A stretch of DNA of 64,000 nucleotides from Flintibacter faecis (GCF_014287875.1 NZ_JACOPN010000006.1:62001-126000), one strand, 5' to 3'; positions 8,320 to 16,841 are shown, numbered from the stretch's first letter. Numbers and translations are program-made. Notes: generated by a model from the letters alone, not told the origin.

Positions 8320-9339
8320 ATGACGGAAAAGAAGCTGGGCGGACAGACCGCCGCCCTGGCCTGTCCCCCGGTGCTGGCGGGCTGGGCCAATGTGGTGGGC
8401 CAAAAGGAGGGGGCGGGCCCCCTTGGGCCCTATTTCGATGTGGTAGCCCAGGACGACTCCCTGGGCCAGCCCTCCTGGGAACGGGCAGAGCGGCTGATGC
8501 AGCAGCAGGCCCTCTCCCTGGCTCTAGACCGGGCGGGCCCCGGTGCGCCCCAGCCCGACTGGCTGTTTGCCGGGGACCTGCTGAACCAGTGCATCGGCGC
8601 ATCCTATGCCGCCCGGGCCCACGGGCTGCCCTATTTCGGGCTGTACGGGGCCTGCTCCACCCTGGGGGAGGGCCTGTGTCTGGCGGCCATGACCCTGGAC
8701 GGCGGCTTTGGCGCTCGGGCGGGGGTGGTGGTCTCCTCCCACTTCTGCACCGCCGAGCGGCAGTACCGCACCCCCTTGGAATACGGCGGCCAGCGCACCC
8801 CCACCGCCCAGTGGACGGCCACCGCCGCCGGGGCGGTGATCCTGTCCCGCTCCGGCAGAGGGCCTAAGATCACCCACGTCACCGTGGGCCGGGTCATCGA
8901 CCTGGGGGTGACCGATGCCAACAACATGGGGGCAGCCATGGCCCCCGCCGCCTGCGACACCATCGCCGCCCACCTCCGGGACACGGGCCGCAGCCCCGGT
9001 TTCTATGACCTCATTGTCACCGGGGACCTGGGGCGGCTGGGCAGTCAGCTGCTGCTGGAGCTGCTGGAACGCCGGGGCATCGTCCTGGAAAACCACGCAG
9101 ACTGCGGCTGTCTGCTCTTCGACCAAAAGAGCCAGGACGTCCACTGCGGCGGCTCGGGCTGTGGCTGCTCCGCCGCAGTGTTCACTGGCTATCTCCTCAC
9201 CGGACTGACGGAGGGGCGGTGGAACAATCTGCTCTTCTGCCCCACCGGGGCCCTCCACTCCCCCGTGGCCACCGCCCAGGGGGAGTCCATCCCCGGCATC
9301 TGCCACGCCGTGGCCCTGACCGCCCCGGAGGGGGTCTAG
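8320..9339 (+). CDS. spoVAD: Stage V sporulation protein AD
   Basis: SpoVAD is part of the SpoVA channel complex that moves dipicolinic acid into the forespore and out at germination. The 339 residues match the thiolase-like SpoVAD fold: DLLNQCIGASYAAR, then YGACSTLGEGLCLAAM (the region of the thiolase active-site cysteine), HADCGCLLFD and HCGGSGCGCSA near the C-terminus. The start is ATG 8320, with GGCGAGGTGG upstream. spoVAC, which normally lies just upstream, is not visible here. The stop is followed four bases later by a palindromic repeat, then spoVAE. Confidence 0.93.
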   Translation: MTEKKLGGQTAALACPPVLAGWANVVGQKEGAGPLGPYFDVVAQDDSLGQPSWERAERLMQQQALSLALDRAGPGAPQPDWLFAGDLLNQCIGASYAARAHGLPYFGLYGACSTLGEGLCLAAMTLDGGFGARAGVVVSSHFCTAERQYRTPLEYGGQRTPTAQWTATAAGAVILSRSGRGPKITHVTVGRVIDLGVTDANNMGAAMAPAACDTIAAHLRDTGRSPGFYDLIVTGDLGRLGSQLLLELLERRGIVLENHADCGCLLFDQKSQDVHCGGSGCGCSAAVFTGYLLTGLTEGRWNNLLFCPTGALHSPVATAQGESIPGICHAVALTAPEGV

Positions 9340-9343
9340 CACA

Positions 9344-9440
9344 TTGTCATTGCGAGGAAGGGCGCAGCCCTGACGTGGCAATCCGTACCCCCGTCATGGA
9401 GAAACGGATTCCCACGTCGCTGCGCTCCTCGGAATGACAA
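9344..9440. repeat. Palindromic intergenic repeat, family A, copy 1
   Basis: The element starts TTGTCATTGCGAGGA and ends CTCCTCGGAATGACAA, with inner arms GACGTGGCAATCCGT and ACGGATTCCCACGTC. A second copy with the same arms but a different loop lies at 25741-25861. It behaves like a REP/MITE-type element. It sits between spoVAD and spoVAE. Confidence 0.8.
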
Positions 9441-9483
9441 GATTCGTTGCCCTGTGATATCGATTTGAAGGGATGTCATCTTC

Positions 9484-9840
9484 ATGGAATATATTCGTGC
9501 CTTTCTGCTGGGCGGGCTGCTGTGCGCCCTGGGGCAGATCTTGATCGACCGCACCGCCCTCACCCCCGCCAAGATCCTCACCGGCTATGTCACCGCCGGG
9601 GTGCTGCTCAGCGCCCTGGGGGTCTATCAGCCCCTGGTGGATTGGGGCGGGGCCGGGGCCACCGTCCCCCTCACCGGCTTTGGCCATCTGCTGGCCCGGG
9701 GGGTGCGGAAGGCGGTGGCGGAGCAGGGCCTGCTGGGGGTTCTCACCGGCGGCATCACTGCAGCCGCAGGAGGCATTACCGCAGCCATCTTCTTTGGTTT
9801 TTTTGTTGCTGCGATATTCAAAAGTAAGCCGAAGGGGTAA
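9484..9840 (+). CDS. spoVAE: Stage V sporulation protein AE (SpoVAEb type)
   Basis: This 118-residue, mostly hydrophobic protein matches the membrane subunit SpoVAE(b) of the dipicolinate channel: FLLGGLLCALGQILID at the start, then LTPAKILTGYV, and a conserved glycine-rich final helix (GGITAAIFFGFFVAAIF). It is expected in the forespore inner membrane with SpoVAC and SpoVAD. ATG 9484 has only a modest GAAGGGATG site. The 144-base gap from spoVAD is filled by a repeat element. Confidence 0.9.
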   Translation: MEYIRAFLLGGLLCALGQILIDRTALTPAKILTGYVTAGVLLSALGVYQPLVDWGGAGATVPLTGFGHLLARGVRKAVAEQGLLGVLTGGITAAAGGITAAIFFGFFVAAIFKSKPKG

Positions 9841-9845
9841 GAATT

Positions 9846-9877
9846 GGCCGCTGCCCTGGCATCAGGGCAGCGGCCTT
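9846..9877. terminator. Bidirectional terminator between spoVAE and the sulfatase gene
   Basis: GGCCGCTGCCCTG pairs perfectly with CAGGGCAGCGGCC. T-rich sequence follows on the plus strand. The two genes converge on it. Confidence 0.75.
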
Positions 9878-9885
9878 GCCTTGTA

Positions 9886-11733
9886 TTATTTTTCGTCCAT
9901 GCAGAACATGGGCCTGGCCTGGTCAAACAGGTCCACCATGCCGCAGTAGTTCAAAATAGCGTATTGGTCCAGCCAGTCCTGCTGCCGGTCGCTCAGCTCC
10001 TTCTTGGACAGGAACACCCCGTCCTTTGAGACAAAGCCCACGGGGGTGACGACGGGCAGTTCCGCATACATCTGGTCCAAAAAGTTCATATAGCCCGTCA
10101 GGGGCAGCCCGGCCAGCTTGGCGGTGAGCACCCCCAGATAGTTGGGGCTGATGACCACGTCCTCGGTCTGCAGCTCCTCCGCCCCGCTCAGGTCGTAGTT
10201 GGTCCAGATGAAGAAGGGCACCGCATACTGCTGCATCACCTCTTCCGTGGTCCGCTGGTCCAGGGACTTGCCATACAGCCGCTCGTAAAAGGCATTTTTC
10301 AGGGGGGGCTGGTGGTCGCCGAAGAAGACGATCATGGTGGGCTCGTCGCACCGGCTGTAATAGCCGATCAGCTCCCGCAGGGCGTTGTCCGTCTGGCGGG
10401 CCAGGGCGAAATACTGCTCGGCGTTGCTGTCTGCCAGCTTCAGGCTGTCTGGCAGAGAGATGGTCCGCTCCAGGTTGTTCCACCCCTGGGCATAGCCGCT
10501 GTGGTTCTGCATGGTCACGTTGAAGAAGAAGGACTTCACCTGCTGCTGGGTGGTCTGGAAGATGGTCTGAAAGTCGCACGCGTCGGAGATATAGTGGCGG
10601 ATATACTGGGGGTCCGTCACGTCCTCCTCATACATCTGGTTGTCAAAGGCCAGGTCGTGATAGGCCACAGGCCGGTTCCAGCCGGAGGACTTATAGGGGT
10701 GGAAGGCGGTGGTCTCATACCCCTGGCTCCCCGCCAGGGCGGCCAGGGAGGGCATCCCCTCGTCCACATACAGCTGATAGGCCACGGTGTGGGGGGGCTG
10801 GAAGTAGGTGGAGAAGCCGGTGAGATATTCAAACTCCACGCTGGCCGTGCCCCCGCCGGTGACGGGGGAGTACATCCAGCCCTTGATCGTGTTTTTCTTC
10901 AAGGAGTGAAGGAAGGGCGTGGGGTCCTCTGAGGACTCAAAGCCGTCGAAGATGGTAAAGTCGGCAAAGGACTCGTCCATAATGCCGATGATGTTCACCG
11001 GATGGGTGACGCTGTCGTCCCCCGCCACGGTGGGGTACTGCTCCATCAGATCCAGCACCGCCTGCTTGGAATAATCCCGAGGCTTGTCCACCGAGCTGTA
11101 CCGCAGGGCCACGGTGAAGTTCAGCAGAAAGCCGTTGCGCTGGGTGACCCACTGCTGGGTGTAGATGTCCAGGGCGGGCAGCATCCCGGTGAAGAAAAAG
11201 GCGTAGGTATAGCCCAGGATGGCCGCCCACAGGGGGATGGACGCTGCCAGGGGCAGCCTGGCCCGCTTCCGCTGGGGGGCACACATCCACAGCAGAAACA
11301 GATAGCCCACCAGCAGAATGGCCGCCTGGACGATGTACTGGTCCATGGAATAGTCAAAGCCGTCGGCCACGTTGGCCGCCGTCTGCCACCCAGCCACGTC
11401 GGCAGGGAACAGAATGCGCCCGCGAAAGCGCAGGATATAGTGGTTCAGCAGCCCCACCAGAAAGGACAGGACCGCCGACAGAGCTGCCGCCCGGCGCAGC
11501 CGGCCCAGGATCAGACGGCAGACAAAGAACAGGGCATAGTACCAGATCAGGTTCATGGCCACCTGCCAGACATCCAGGTCCTGGAATACATCGTTCTGGT
11601 TGAGCACCTCCACCATCCACAGGCACAGCCAGGGGCCCAGCAGGAACACCAACCGGGCCAGATACCGGTCCAGATGCTCCCCAACGTCCCGCCGCAGCCA
11701 TTGCAGGGGGTGTTTTCTTTCTTTTTGTATCAT
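9886..11733 (-). CDS. LTA synthase-like membrane sulfatase (phosphoglycerol transferase family)
   Basis: The 615 residues have about five N-terminal membrane segments (residues 25-215), then an extracellular sulfatase domain as in LtaS-type lipoteichoic acid synthases. Family catalytic features are visible: IGIMDESFADF (metal-binding Glu), GGGTASVEFEYLTGF (with the nucleophile Thr) and VFFGDHQPPL (Asp-His metal ligands). Such enzymes transfer glycerol phosphate from phosphatidylglycerol onto a membrane or wall acceptor. Whether this one makes true lipoteichoic acid or modifies another glycan cannot be told. ATG 11733 follows CTAGGAGGAAACC. It is monocistronic. Confidence 0.88.
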   Translation of the reverse strand: MIQKERKHPLQWLRRDVGEHLDRYLARLVFLLGPWLCLWMVEVLNQNDVFQDLDVWQVAMNLIWYYALFFVCRLILGRLRRAAALSAVLSFLVGLLNHYILRFRGRILFPADVAGWQTAANVADGFDYSMDQYIVQAAILLVGYLFLLWMCAPQRKRARLPLAASIPLWAAILGYTYAFFFTGMLPALDIYTQQWVTQRNGFLLNFTVALRYSSVDKPRDYSKQAVLDLMEQYPTVAGDDSVTHPVNIIGIMDESFADFTIFDGFESSEDPTPFLHSLKKNTIKGWMYSPVTGGGTASVEFEYLTGFSTYFQPPHTVAYQLYVDEGMPSLAALAGSQGYETTAFHPYKSSGWNRPVAYHDLAFDNQMYEEDVTDPQYIRHYISDACDFQTIFQTTQQQVKSFFFNVTMQNHSGYAQGWNNLERTISLPDSLKLADSNAEQYFALARQTDNALRELIGYYSRCDEPTMIVFFGDHQPPLKNAFYERLYGKSLDQRTTEEVMQQYAVPFFIWTNYDLSGAEELQTEDVVISPNYLGVLTAKLAGLPLTGYMNFLDQMYAELPVVTPVGFVSKDGVFLSKKELSDRQQDWLDQYAILNYCGMVDLFDQARPMFCMDEK

Positions 11734-11971
11734 GGTTTCCTCCTAGAGATCAGGGCCCCCAGGCCCGGGTTCATATGTAATAGCATACCGCGCCGGCGAA
11801 AAAAAGCAAGAGGGCAGGGAAATTTTTCTGCTGCCCGTCTCAGCAATATACATATTTTTCTGTATATTCATTTTGTGTTCTTTTCCCTTTCTCCGGCCCT
11901 GATTTTCCCGTATCACGAAAAAATCCCTGTTTTTCCGGGTTATTTTTCCGGGTTATTTGTATATTTATCTA
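11734..11971. other. Intergenic region, AT-rich, no gene seen
   Basis: This stretch between the divergent sulfatase and amino-acid transporter genes holds only promoter DNA. A duplicated TTTTTCCGGGTTATTT-like segment lies near 11930-11960. No RNA gene or ORF with a ribosome binding site is recognisable. Confidence 0.5.
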
Positions 11972-12001
11972 TTGACTGTGCATAGGCTGCTGGGGTATAC
12001 T
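11972..12001 (+). promoter_or_regulatory. Promoter of the amino-acid ABC transporter operon
   Basis: TTGACT and TATACT are separated by 18 bases. The start codon of the binding-protein gene follows about 57 bases later, leaving a short leader. Confidence 0.65.
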
Positions 12002-12057
12002 CAAGCTAACGCCCTGGGGTCCGCCCCGGGGAAATAAGAAAGGAAGATCCCATTACT

Positions 12058-12903
12058 ATGAAAAAGATTCTTGCAATGGCCATGGCTGTTGTCATGGCGC
12101 TGGGCCTGTCCGCCTGCGGCGGCAGCAATTCCGCTGCCTCCAGCTCTGCCGCCGGTTCCGTCTCCGGTTCTGCCAGCGGCTCTGTCAGCAACGGCGACCC
12201 GGCCTTTACCACCGTCACCCCCGGCAAGCTGACCATGTCCACCAACGCCTCCTTCCCTCCCTATGAGATGGTGGCCGACGACGGCTCCTTCGAGGGCATC
12301 GACATTGAGGTGGCCGGCGCCATCGCCGAGAAGCTGGGCCTGGAGCTTCAGGTGGACGACATGGGCTTCGATGCCGCCCTGCAGGCCGCTCAGACCGGCA
12401 AGAGCGACATGGTCATGGCCGGCGTCACCGTCACCGAGGAGCGCCAGGCCGTGATGGACTTCTCCAACAGCTATGCCAACGGCGTGCAGGTGGTCATCGT
12501 GAAGGAGGGCTCCCCCATTCAGACCGTGGACGACCTGGCCAACGCCAACATGATCGGCTGCCAGATGGGCACCACCGGCTACATCTACTGCTCCGACACC
12601 CCCGAGAACGGCGGCTTCGGCGAGGACCACGTCACCCCCTATGACGACGGCGCCGCCGCTGTCCAGGCCCTGATGAACGGCCAGATCGATGCCGTGGTCA
12701 TCGACAACATGCCCGCTCAGGAGTATGTGGCCGCTAATCCCGGCCTGAAGATCCTGGACGGCGAGTTCACCAACGAGGACTACGCCATCGGCGTGGCCAA
12801 GGGCAACACCGCTCTGCTGGATGCCATCAACGGCGCGCTGGAGGAGCTGACCAACGACGGCACCATCCAGTCCATCGTGGACAAGTACATCTCCGCGAAT
12901 TAA
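12058..12903 (+). CDS. Polar amino-acid ABC transporter substrate-binding lipoprotein
   Basis: The 281-residue precursor starts with a lipoprotein signal peptide ending LSAC (lipobox Cys 20), then a Ser/Ala/Gly-rich spacer to about residue 45. A family 3 periplasmic-binding fold follows, with TNASFPPYEM, GIDIEVAGAIAEKLGL and AQTGKSDMVMAGVTVTEER. It would catch a polar amino acid outside the membrane and deliver it to the permease encoded next. ATG 12058 follows AAGGAAG. A hairpin downstream probably lowers transcription of the membrane genes relative to this abundant protein. Confidence 0.92.
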   Translation: MKKILAMAMAVVMALGLSACGGSNSAASSSAAGSVSGSASGSVSNGDPAFTTVTPGKLTMSTNASFPPYEMVADDGSFEGIDIEVAGAIAEKLGLELQVDDMGFDAALQAAQTGKSDMVMAGVTVTEERQAVMDFSNSYANGVQVVIVKEGSPIQTVDDLANANMIGCQMGTTGYIYCSDTPENGGFGEDHVTPYDDGAAAVQALMNGQIDAVVIDNMPAQEYVAANPGLKILDGEFTNEDYAIGVAKGNTALLDAINGALEELTNDGTIQSIVDKYISAN

Positions 12904-12921
12904 ATCTGTCGCGGCTTGCAG

Positions 12922-12950
12922 AAAAAGGGCGGCGCTGTGCCGCCCTTTTT
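12922..12950 (+). terminator. Intra-operon hairpin between binding protein and permease genes
   Basis: AAAAAGGGCGGC and GCCGCCCTTTTT flank five bases and end in a T run. In this position it probably gives partial termination or protects the upstream mRNA, setting a high ratio of binding protein to permease. Confidence 0.7.
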
Positions 12951-12982
12951 CCCTATGAGAACAAACAGAAAGGAGCATGTCT

Positions 12983-13756
12983 GTGAACCTGGCGGAACTG
13001 TATTCCTCCCTGAACCAGCGCATCATGGGGGGAGAGACGCTCCCCTTTGCGGAAAAGACCTTTGTAGGCTTTTACAAGGCCTTTGTGGACGGGGGCCGCT
13101 GGCAGCTGTATATCGACGGCGTGCTGAACACCCTGCGTATCACCGCCATGGCCCTGATCCTGGGCGTGATCCTGGGCATTTTGGTGGCTGTGGTCCGCAC
13201 TGCCCACGACCAGCAGCGCCCCGGCCGCAAGAACCCTGTCCTGGGTCTGCTCAACACCGTCTGCCAAGTGTATACCACCATTATCCGGGGCACCCCCATG
13301 ATGGTCCAGCTGCTGATCATGGGCTTTGTCATCTTCAGCAAGAGCCGGGAGTTCACCCTGGTGGGCACCCTGACCCTGGGCATCAACTCCGGGGCCTATG
13401 TCGCCGAGATCTTCCGGGGCGGTCTGATGAGCGTGGACTCCGGCCAGAACGAGGCCGGGCGTTCCCTAGGGCTGAACTATCTGGACACCATGCGCTTTAT
13501 CGTGGTGCCCCAAGCCTTTAAGAACGTGCTGCCCGCCCTGGGCAACGAGTTCATCACCCTGTTCAAGGACACCGCCCTCATCAACATCATCGGCGGCAAA
13601 GAGCTGGTCTATGCGGCCAAGGCCGTGGGCAGCAAGACCTATGATGTGATGTATCCCTATCTCGGCATCGCCGTCATCTACCTGGTCATGGTGATGCTGC
13701 TCACCTGGCTCCAGGGCAAGCTGGAAAGGAGGCTGCGTCAAAGTGATCGACGTTAA
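12983..13756 (+). CDS. Polar amino-acid ABC transporter permease
   Basis: The roughly 257 residues form the membrane subunit of a His/Glu/Gln/Arg-type importer. They show the HisM/GlnP-family N-terminal region, [15 protein letters not shown], and the EAA loop [30 protein letters not shown] that contacts the ATPase. I prefer the GTG at 12983, seven bases after AAAGGAG. An ATG at 12977 is in frame but sits almost on top of the ribosome binding site. The 3' end overlaps the ATPase gene by 14 bases, so translation is probably coupled. Confidence 0.9.
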   Translation: MNLAELYSSLNQRIMGGETLPFAEKTFVGFYKAFVDGGRWQLYIDGVLNTLRITAMALILGVILGILVAVVRTAHDQQRPGRKNPVLGLLNTVCQVYTTIIRGTPMMVQLLIMGFVIFSKSREFTLVGTLTLGINSGAYVAEIFRGGLMSVDSGQNEAGRSLGLNYLDTMRFIVVPQAFKNVLPALGNEFITLFKDTALINIIGGKELVYAAKAVGSKTYDVMYPYLGIAVIYLVMVMLLTWLQGKLERRLRQSDRR

Positions 13757-14465
13757 ACATCTGTCCAAGTCCTTCGGCGACCACCTGGTACTGGACGACA
13801 TCTCCGAGCACATCGCCCCCGGCGAAAAGGTGGTAGTGCTGGGCCCCTCCGGCTCCGGCAAGTCCACCTTTCTCCGCTGCCTGAATCTGCTGGAGACCCC
13901 CACCAAGGGCACCATCACCTTCCAGGGCACCGAGATCACCGACCCCAAGGCGGACATCAACAAGATCCGCCAGCAGATGGGCATGGTGTTCCAGCACTTC
14001 AATCTGTTCCCTAACATGACCATCCGCAGGAACATCACCCTGGCCCCGGTGCGCACCGGTCTGATGGCCCAGGCCCAGGCCGATGACCTGGCCACCACCC
14101 TGCTGCGGCGGGTGGGGCTGGAGGAGAAGGCGGACGCCTATCCCAACCAGCTCTCCGGCGGCCAAAAACAGCGCATCGCCATCGTCCGGGCCCTGGCCAT
14201 GCAGCCCAAGGTGATGCTGTTTGACGAGCCCACCTCCGCCCTGGACCCCGAGATGGTGGGCGAGGTGCTGGAGGTCATGAAGCAGCTGGCCGATGAGGGC
14301 ATGACCATGGTGGTGGTCACCCACGAGATGGGCTTTGCCCGGGAGGTGGGCAGCCGGGTCCTGTTTATGGACGGCGGCCATATCCTGGAGCAGAACACCC
14401 CCAAGGAGTTCTTCGACCACCCCCAGAACGCCCGTACCCAGCTGTTTTTGTCCAAGGTCCTGTAA
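13743..14465 (+). CDS. Polar amino-acid ABC transporter ATP-binding protein
   Basis: This 240-residue ABC ATPase energises the amino-acid importer. Walker A is GPSGSGKST (residues 36-44), the Q-loop is [14 protein letters not shown], the signature is LSGGQKQR and Walker B is [14 protein letters not shown], all as in GlnQ/HisP proteins. The start is a GTG at 13743 with AAAGGAGG inside the permease gene. The helix after Walker A, RCLNLLE, is typical of amino-acid transporters. Confidence 0.95.
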   Translation: MIDVKHLSKSFGDHLVLDDISEHIAPGEKVVVLGPSGSGKSTFLRCLNLLETPTKGTITFQGTEITDPKADINKIRQQMGMVFQHFNLFPNMTIRRNITLAPVRTGLMAQAQADDLATTLLRRVGLEEKADAYPNQLSGGQKQRIAIVRALAMQPKVMLFDEPTSALDPEMVGEVLEVMKQLADEGMTMVVVTHEMGFAREVGSRVLFMDGGHILEQNTPKEFFDHPQNARTQLFLSKVL

Positions 14466-14477
14466 AGCTTCCAAACG

Positions 14478-14527
14478 AAAAAACGTCCTGCCGCAAAGCC
14501 TTTTGGCCCCTGCGGCAGGACGTTTTT
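14478..14527. terminator. Bidirectional terminator after the amino-acid transporter operon
   Basis: AAACGTCCTGCCGCA and TGCGGCAGGACGTTT form a long stem, with A and T runs on the two sides. It separates the convergent transporter operon and rubrerythrin gene. Confidence 0.8.
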
Positions 14528-14538
14528 GCGATTCTCTG

Positions 14539-15075
14539 TTAATAGTTTTCCGCTCTCAGCTGGAAGTAGGACTGGGGATGGGCACAGACGGGGCAGACCT
14601 CGGGGGCCTGCTTGCCCACCACAATGTGGCCGCAGTTGCTGCACTGCCACACCATGTCCCCCTCCCGGGAGAAGACCAGGCCGTTCTCCACGTTGGAGAG
14701 CAGCTTGCGATAGCGCTCCTCGTGCTCCTTCTCGATCTGGCCCACCTGTTGGAACAGGTCGGCAATGTGGTCAAAGCCCTCCTCCCGGGCCTCCTGGGCC
14801 ATGTGGGCATACATGTCAGTCCACTCGTAGTTCTCCCCCTCGGCGGCGGACTTCAGGTTCTCCTCGGTGGAGCCGATACCGTTTAGCAGCTTGAACCAAA
14901 TTTTCGCGTGCTCCTTCTCGTTGGCAGCCGTCTCCTCAAACAGCTTGGCGATCTGGACATAGCCGTCCTTTCTGGCCTTAGAGGCAAAGTAGTCATACTT
15001 GGTGCGGGCCTGGGTCTCCCCAGCAAAGGCGGTGCGTAGGTTCTGCTCAGTCTTGCTCCCTTTCAATTCAGGCAT
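14539..15075 (-). CDS. rbr: Rubrerythrin
   Basis: The 178 residues form a peroxide-reducing diiron protein of anaerobes. The N-terminal four-helix bundle carries the ligand pairs [25 protein letters not shown] and IEKEHEERY. The C-terminal rubredoxin-type iron site is [12 protein letters not shown] with [12 protein letters not shown]. It reduces hydrogen peroxide with electrons from rubredoxin or NADH-dependent partners in the cytoplasm. ATG 15075 follows AAGGAGGAAA. A strong promoter and a palindrome likely to bind a peroxide or redox regulator lie just upstream. Confidence 0.95.
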   Translation of the reverse strand: MPELKGSKTEQNLRTAFAGETQARTKYDYFASKARKDGYVQIAKLFEETAANEKEHAKIWFKLLNGIGSTEENLKSAAEGENYEWTDMYAHMAQEAREEGFDHIADLFQQVGQIEKEHEERYRKLLSNVENGLVFSREGDMVWQCSNCGHIVVGKQAPEVCPVCAHPQSYFQLRAENY

Positions 15076-15102
15076 CTTGTTTTCCTCCTTATTTCTACTA
15101 AC

Positions 15103-15115
15103 AAGAATTATTCTT
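15103..15115. promoter_or_regulatory. Palindromic operator candidate of the rubrerythrin gene
   Basis: AAGAAT-T-ATTCTT is a perfect 6-1-6 palindrome placed about 13 bases downstream of the -10 element, where a repressor would block transcription. The shape resembles Fur/PerR-family boxes, but the identity of the regulator is an inference. Confidence 0.45.
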
Positions 15116-15127
15116 ACTTGTAGTCTT

Positions 15128-15156
15128 AATATACGCCTTTTATTCTACCCTGTCAA
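15128..15156 (-). promoter_or_regulatory. Promoter of the rubrerythrin gene
   Basis: On the minus strand TTGACA, 17 bases, then TATATT: a near-consensus housekeeping promoter 53 bases before the start codon. Confidence 0.75.
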
Positions 15157-15183
15157 GCGGTATTTCAGCAGAAATTTTCTCTG

Positions 15184-15705
15184 TCACCCAAACACCACGC
15201 CCACCGCCCAGGCGGAGGCCAGAAAGCCCGCCGCATCGGCGCACAGGGCGGCCGGAAGGGCATATCGTGTGCGGGTGATGCCCGCGGCGCTGAAATAGAC
15301 GGCGATGGTGTAAAACGTGGTCTCGGTGGAGCCCAGCATCACCGCCGCCATCCGCCCCAGGTCAGAGTCCGGGCCATAGGTGTTTATCAGGTCGGCCCCC
15401 ACACCCAGGGCCGCCGAACCGCTGATGGGCCGCACCAGCATCAGGGGCAGCAGCTCCGGCGGCAGCCCCAGCCGCCCCAGAACCGGGGACAGCCAGCTTG
15501 CCAGCGCCTGCAGCAGGCCGGATGCCCGAACCATGGACACCGCCGTGAGCAGGCAGATCAGGGCCGGGGCGATGCGGGTCAGTGTCTCCAGCCCCTGCCC
15601 CGCTCCCTGGACCAGGGCCCCGTATACATCCACCCGGCGGAGGGTCCCGTACAGGGCCGTCCCCGCCAAAACACAGGGGACCAACAGCTGGGTCATCAGC
15701 GTCAC
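15184..15705 (-). CDS. spmB: Spore maturation protein B
   Basis: The 173-residue hydrophobic protein matches SpmB: LVRPISGSAALG, then INTYGPDSDLGRMAAVMLGSTETTFYT, the signature of the nucleoside-recognition (Gate) domain shared by SpmA and SpmB. In Bacillus, SpmA/SpmB are needed for full dehydration of the spore core. The start is the GTG at 15705, with GGAGGTGAGG just upstream inside the end of spmA. Only four bases separate the two genes, so they form an operon. Confidence 0.92.
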   Translation of the reverse strand: MTLMTQLLVPCVLAGTALYGTLRRVDVYGALVQGAGQGLETLTRIAPALICLLTAVSMVRASGLLQALASWLSPVLGRLGLPPELLPLMLVRPISGSAALGVGADLINTYGPDSDLGRMAAVMLGSTETTFYTIAVYFSAAGITRTRYALPAALCADAAGFLASAWAVGVVFG

Positions 15706-15709
15706 GCCC

Positions 15710-16291
15710 TCACCTCCCCCGCCACAGCCGGGAGAGCAGCCTGCAGGCCCATATCCCCGCCGTTACCGACAGGGCGGAGGCCAGCCACACCGCCGGCAGA
15801 ATGTCGAAGGGACTCCGGCACCCCGCCGCCGCCCGCACTGCGGCCACCGTGGTGGGCAACAGCTGGATGGACGCGGTGTTGCACACCACCAGCAGGCATA
15901 GCTCATCGCTGGCCACGCCGGGACTTTTCCGGCTCATGCCCTTGGCGGCCTGGATACCCAGCGGAGTGGCCGCATTCCCCAGGCCCAGCAGATTGGCGGA
16001 CACGTTGGCCGACAGGCTGTCCATCACCGCCCCGTCCTTCGACGCATCGGGGAACAGCCGCCCCAGCACCGGGCGCAGCAGACGGGACAGCCCGCCGGCC
16101 AGCCCGGACTGGCGCATGACCTCCATCACCCCCGTCCACAGGCACAGCATTCCGGCCATAGACAGACACAGCTCCACCGCGTCTCTGGCCCCCGTCACCG
16201 CCGCCGCCGCCACCGCCTCTCCCCGGCCCCCAGCTATTCCAAATAGTATGGATGCCGCCGTCATCCCAGTCCACAAAATCGACATAACCAC
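15710..16291 (-). CDS. spmA: Spore maturation protein A
   Basis: This multi-span membrane protein matches SpmA: SILWTGMTAASILFG near the start, DAVELCLSMAGMLCLWTGVMEV, then ANLLGLGNAATPLGIQAA and LCLLVVCNTASIQLLPTT, the Gate-domain motifs. I chose the GTG at 16291 because AGGGGG lies about 8 bases before it and the family begins here. The frame stays open to an ATG at 16363, which would add 24 residues of uncertain value. It pairs with spmB directly downstream and acts in spore core dehydration. Confidence 0.88.
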   Translation of the reverse strand: MVMSILWTGMTAASILFGIAGGRGEAVAAAAVTGARDAVELCLSMAGMLCLWTGVMEVMRQSGLAGGLSRLLRPVLGRLFPDASKDGAVMDSLSANVSANLLGLGNAATPLGIQAAKGMSRKSPGVASDELCLLVVCNTASIQLLPTTVAAVRAAAGCRSPFDILPAVWLASALSVTAGIWACRLLSRLWRGR

Positions 16292-16404
16292 GCTGTCTGC
16301 CCCCTTTTTTCCACTATATGCCGTATAATCCGGTGTTATACCAGAACGTATGTTTTGTTTCATAAAATTTTCTTCATTCTTTCAATAAAATGTAATGAAA
16401 ACAG

Positions 16405-16433
16405 TTGACAGTTTTCCCCTTTTTCGCTAAAAT
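16405..16433 (+). promoter_or_regulatory. Promoter of the AbrB-type regulator
   Basis: TTGACA, 17 bases, then TAAAAT. The predicted start of transcription falls inside the palindrome that follows. Confidence 0.7.
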
Positions 16434-16446
16434 GTCAATGTTGACA
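16433..16446. promoter_or_regulatory. Palindromic operator candidate at the AbrB-type gene
   Basis: TGTCAA-TG-TTGACA is a perfect inverted repeat overlapping the predicted transcription start, a good place for autorepression by the encoded regulator. Binding is inferred. Confidence 0.45.
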
Positions 16447-16500
16447 AAATGACGACAACTCGCTTACATAGGTCACGAAAAGAGAAAGGATTTGGTGGTA

Positions 16501-16748
16501 TGAAATCTACCGGTATCGTGCGTAAGGTGGACGAGCTGGGACGCATCGTGCTCCCCATCGAGCTCCGCCGCACCCTGGACATTGCAGAGAAGGACTGTCT
16601 GGAGATCTACATGGACGGCGAGTCCATCGTGCTGAAGAAGTATCAGCCCGCCTGCATCTTCTGCGATGAGGCCGACGGCATCACCGTCTTCCATGGGAAG
16701 AACATCTGCGCCGGCTGCATGAAGGCCCTGCGCGAGGGCAAGCTGTAA
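16501..16748 (+). CDS. AbrB/SpoVT-family transcriptional regulator with cysteine-pair C-terminus
   Basis: The 82 residues start with the AbrB swapped-hairpin DNA-binding domain (GIVRKVDELGRIVLPIELRR, then DCLEIYMDGESIVLKKY). Bacillus AbrB controls transition-state and sporulation genes. The C-terminal 30 residues contain CIFCDE and ICAGCM, two CxxC pairs that could bind zinc; this arrangement is common in clostridial AbrB-like proteins. ATG 16501 follows AAAGGATTTGGTGG. Its own promoter and a palindromic operator lie upstream. Targets are unknown. Confidence 0.85.
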
Positions 16749-16769
16749 GCTGACCCTCAAAAGACCGCA

Positions 16770-16816
16770 AAAAGTCCCCACGCCGAGATTTGGGATCTTC
16801 GGCATGGGGACTTTTC
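16770..16816. terminator. Bidirectional terminator between the AbrB-type gene and rsmI
   Basis: AAAAGTCCCCACGCCGAGAT pairs with ATCTTCGGCATGGGGACTTT, with A/T runs at both ends. The two genes converge here. Confidence 0.8.
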
Positions 16817-16841
16817 TCTTTCTTGTGCATGTATCTGGTGC

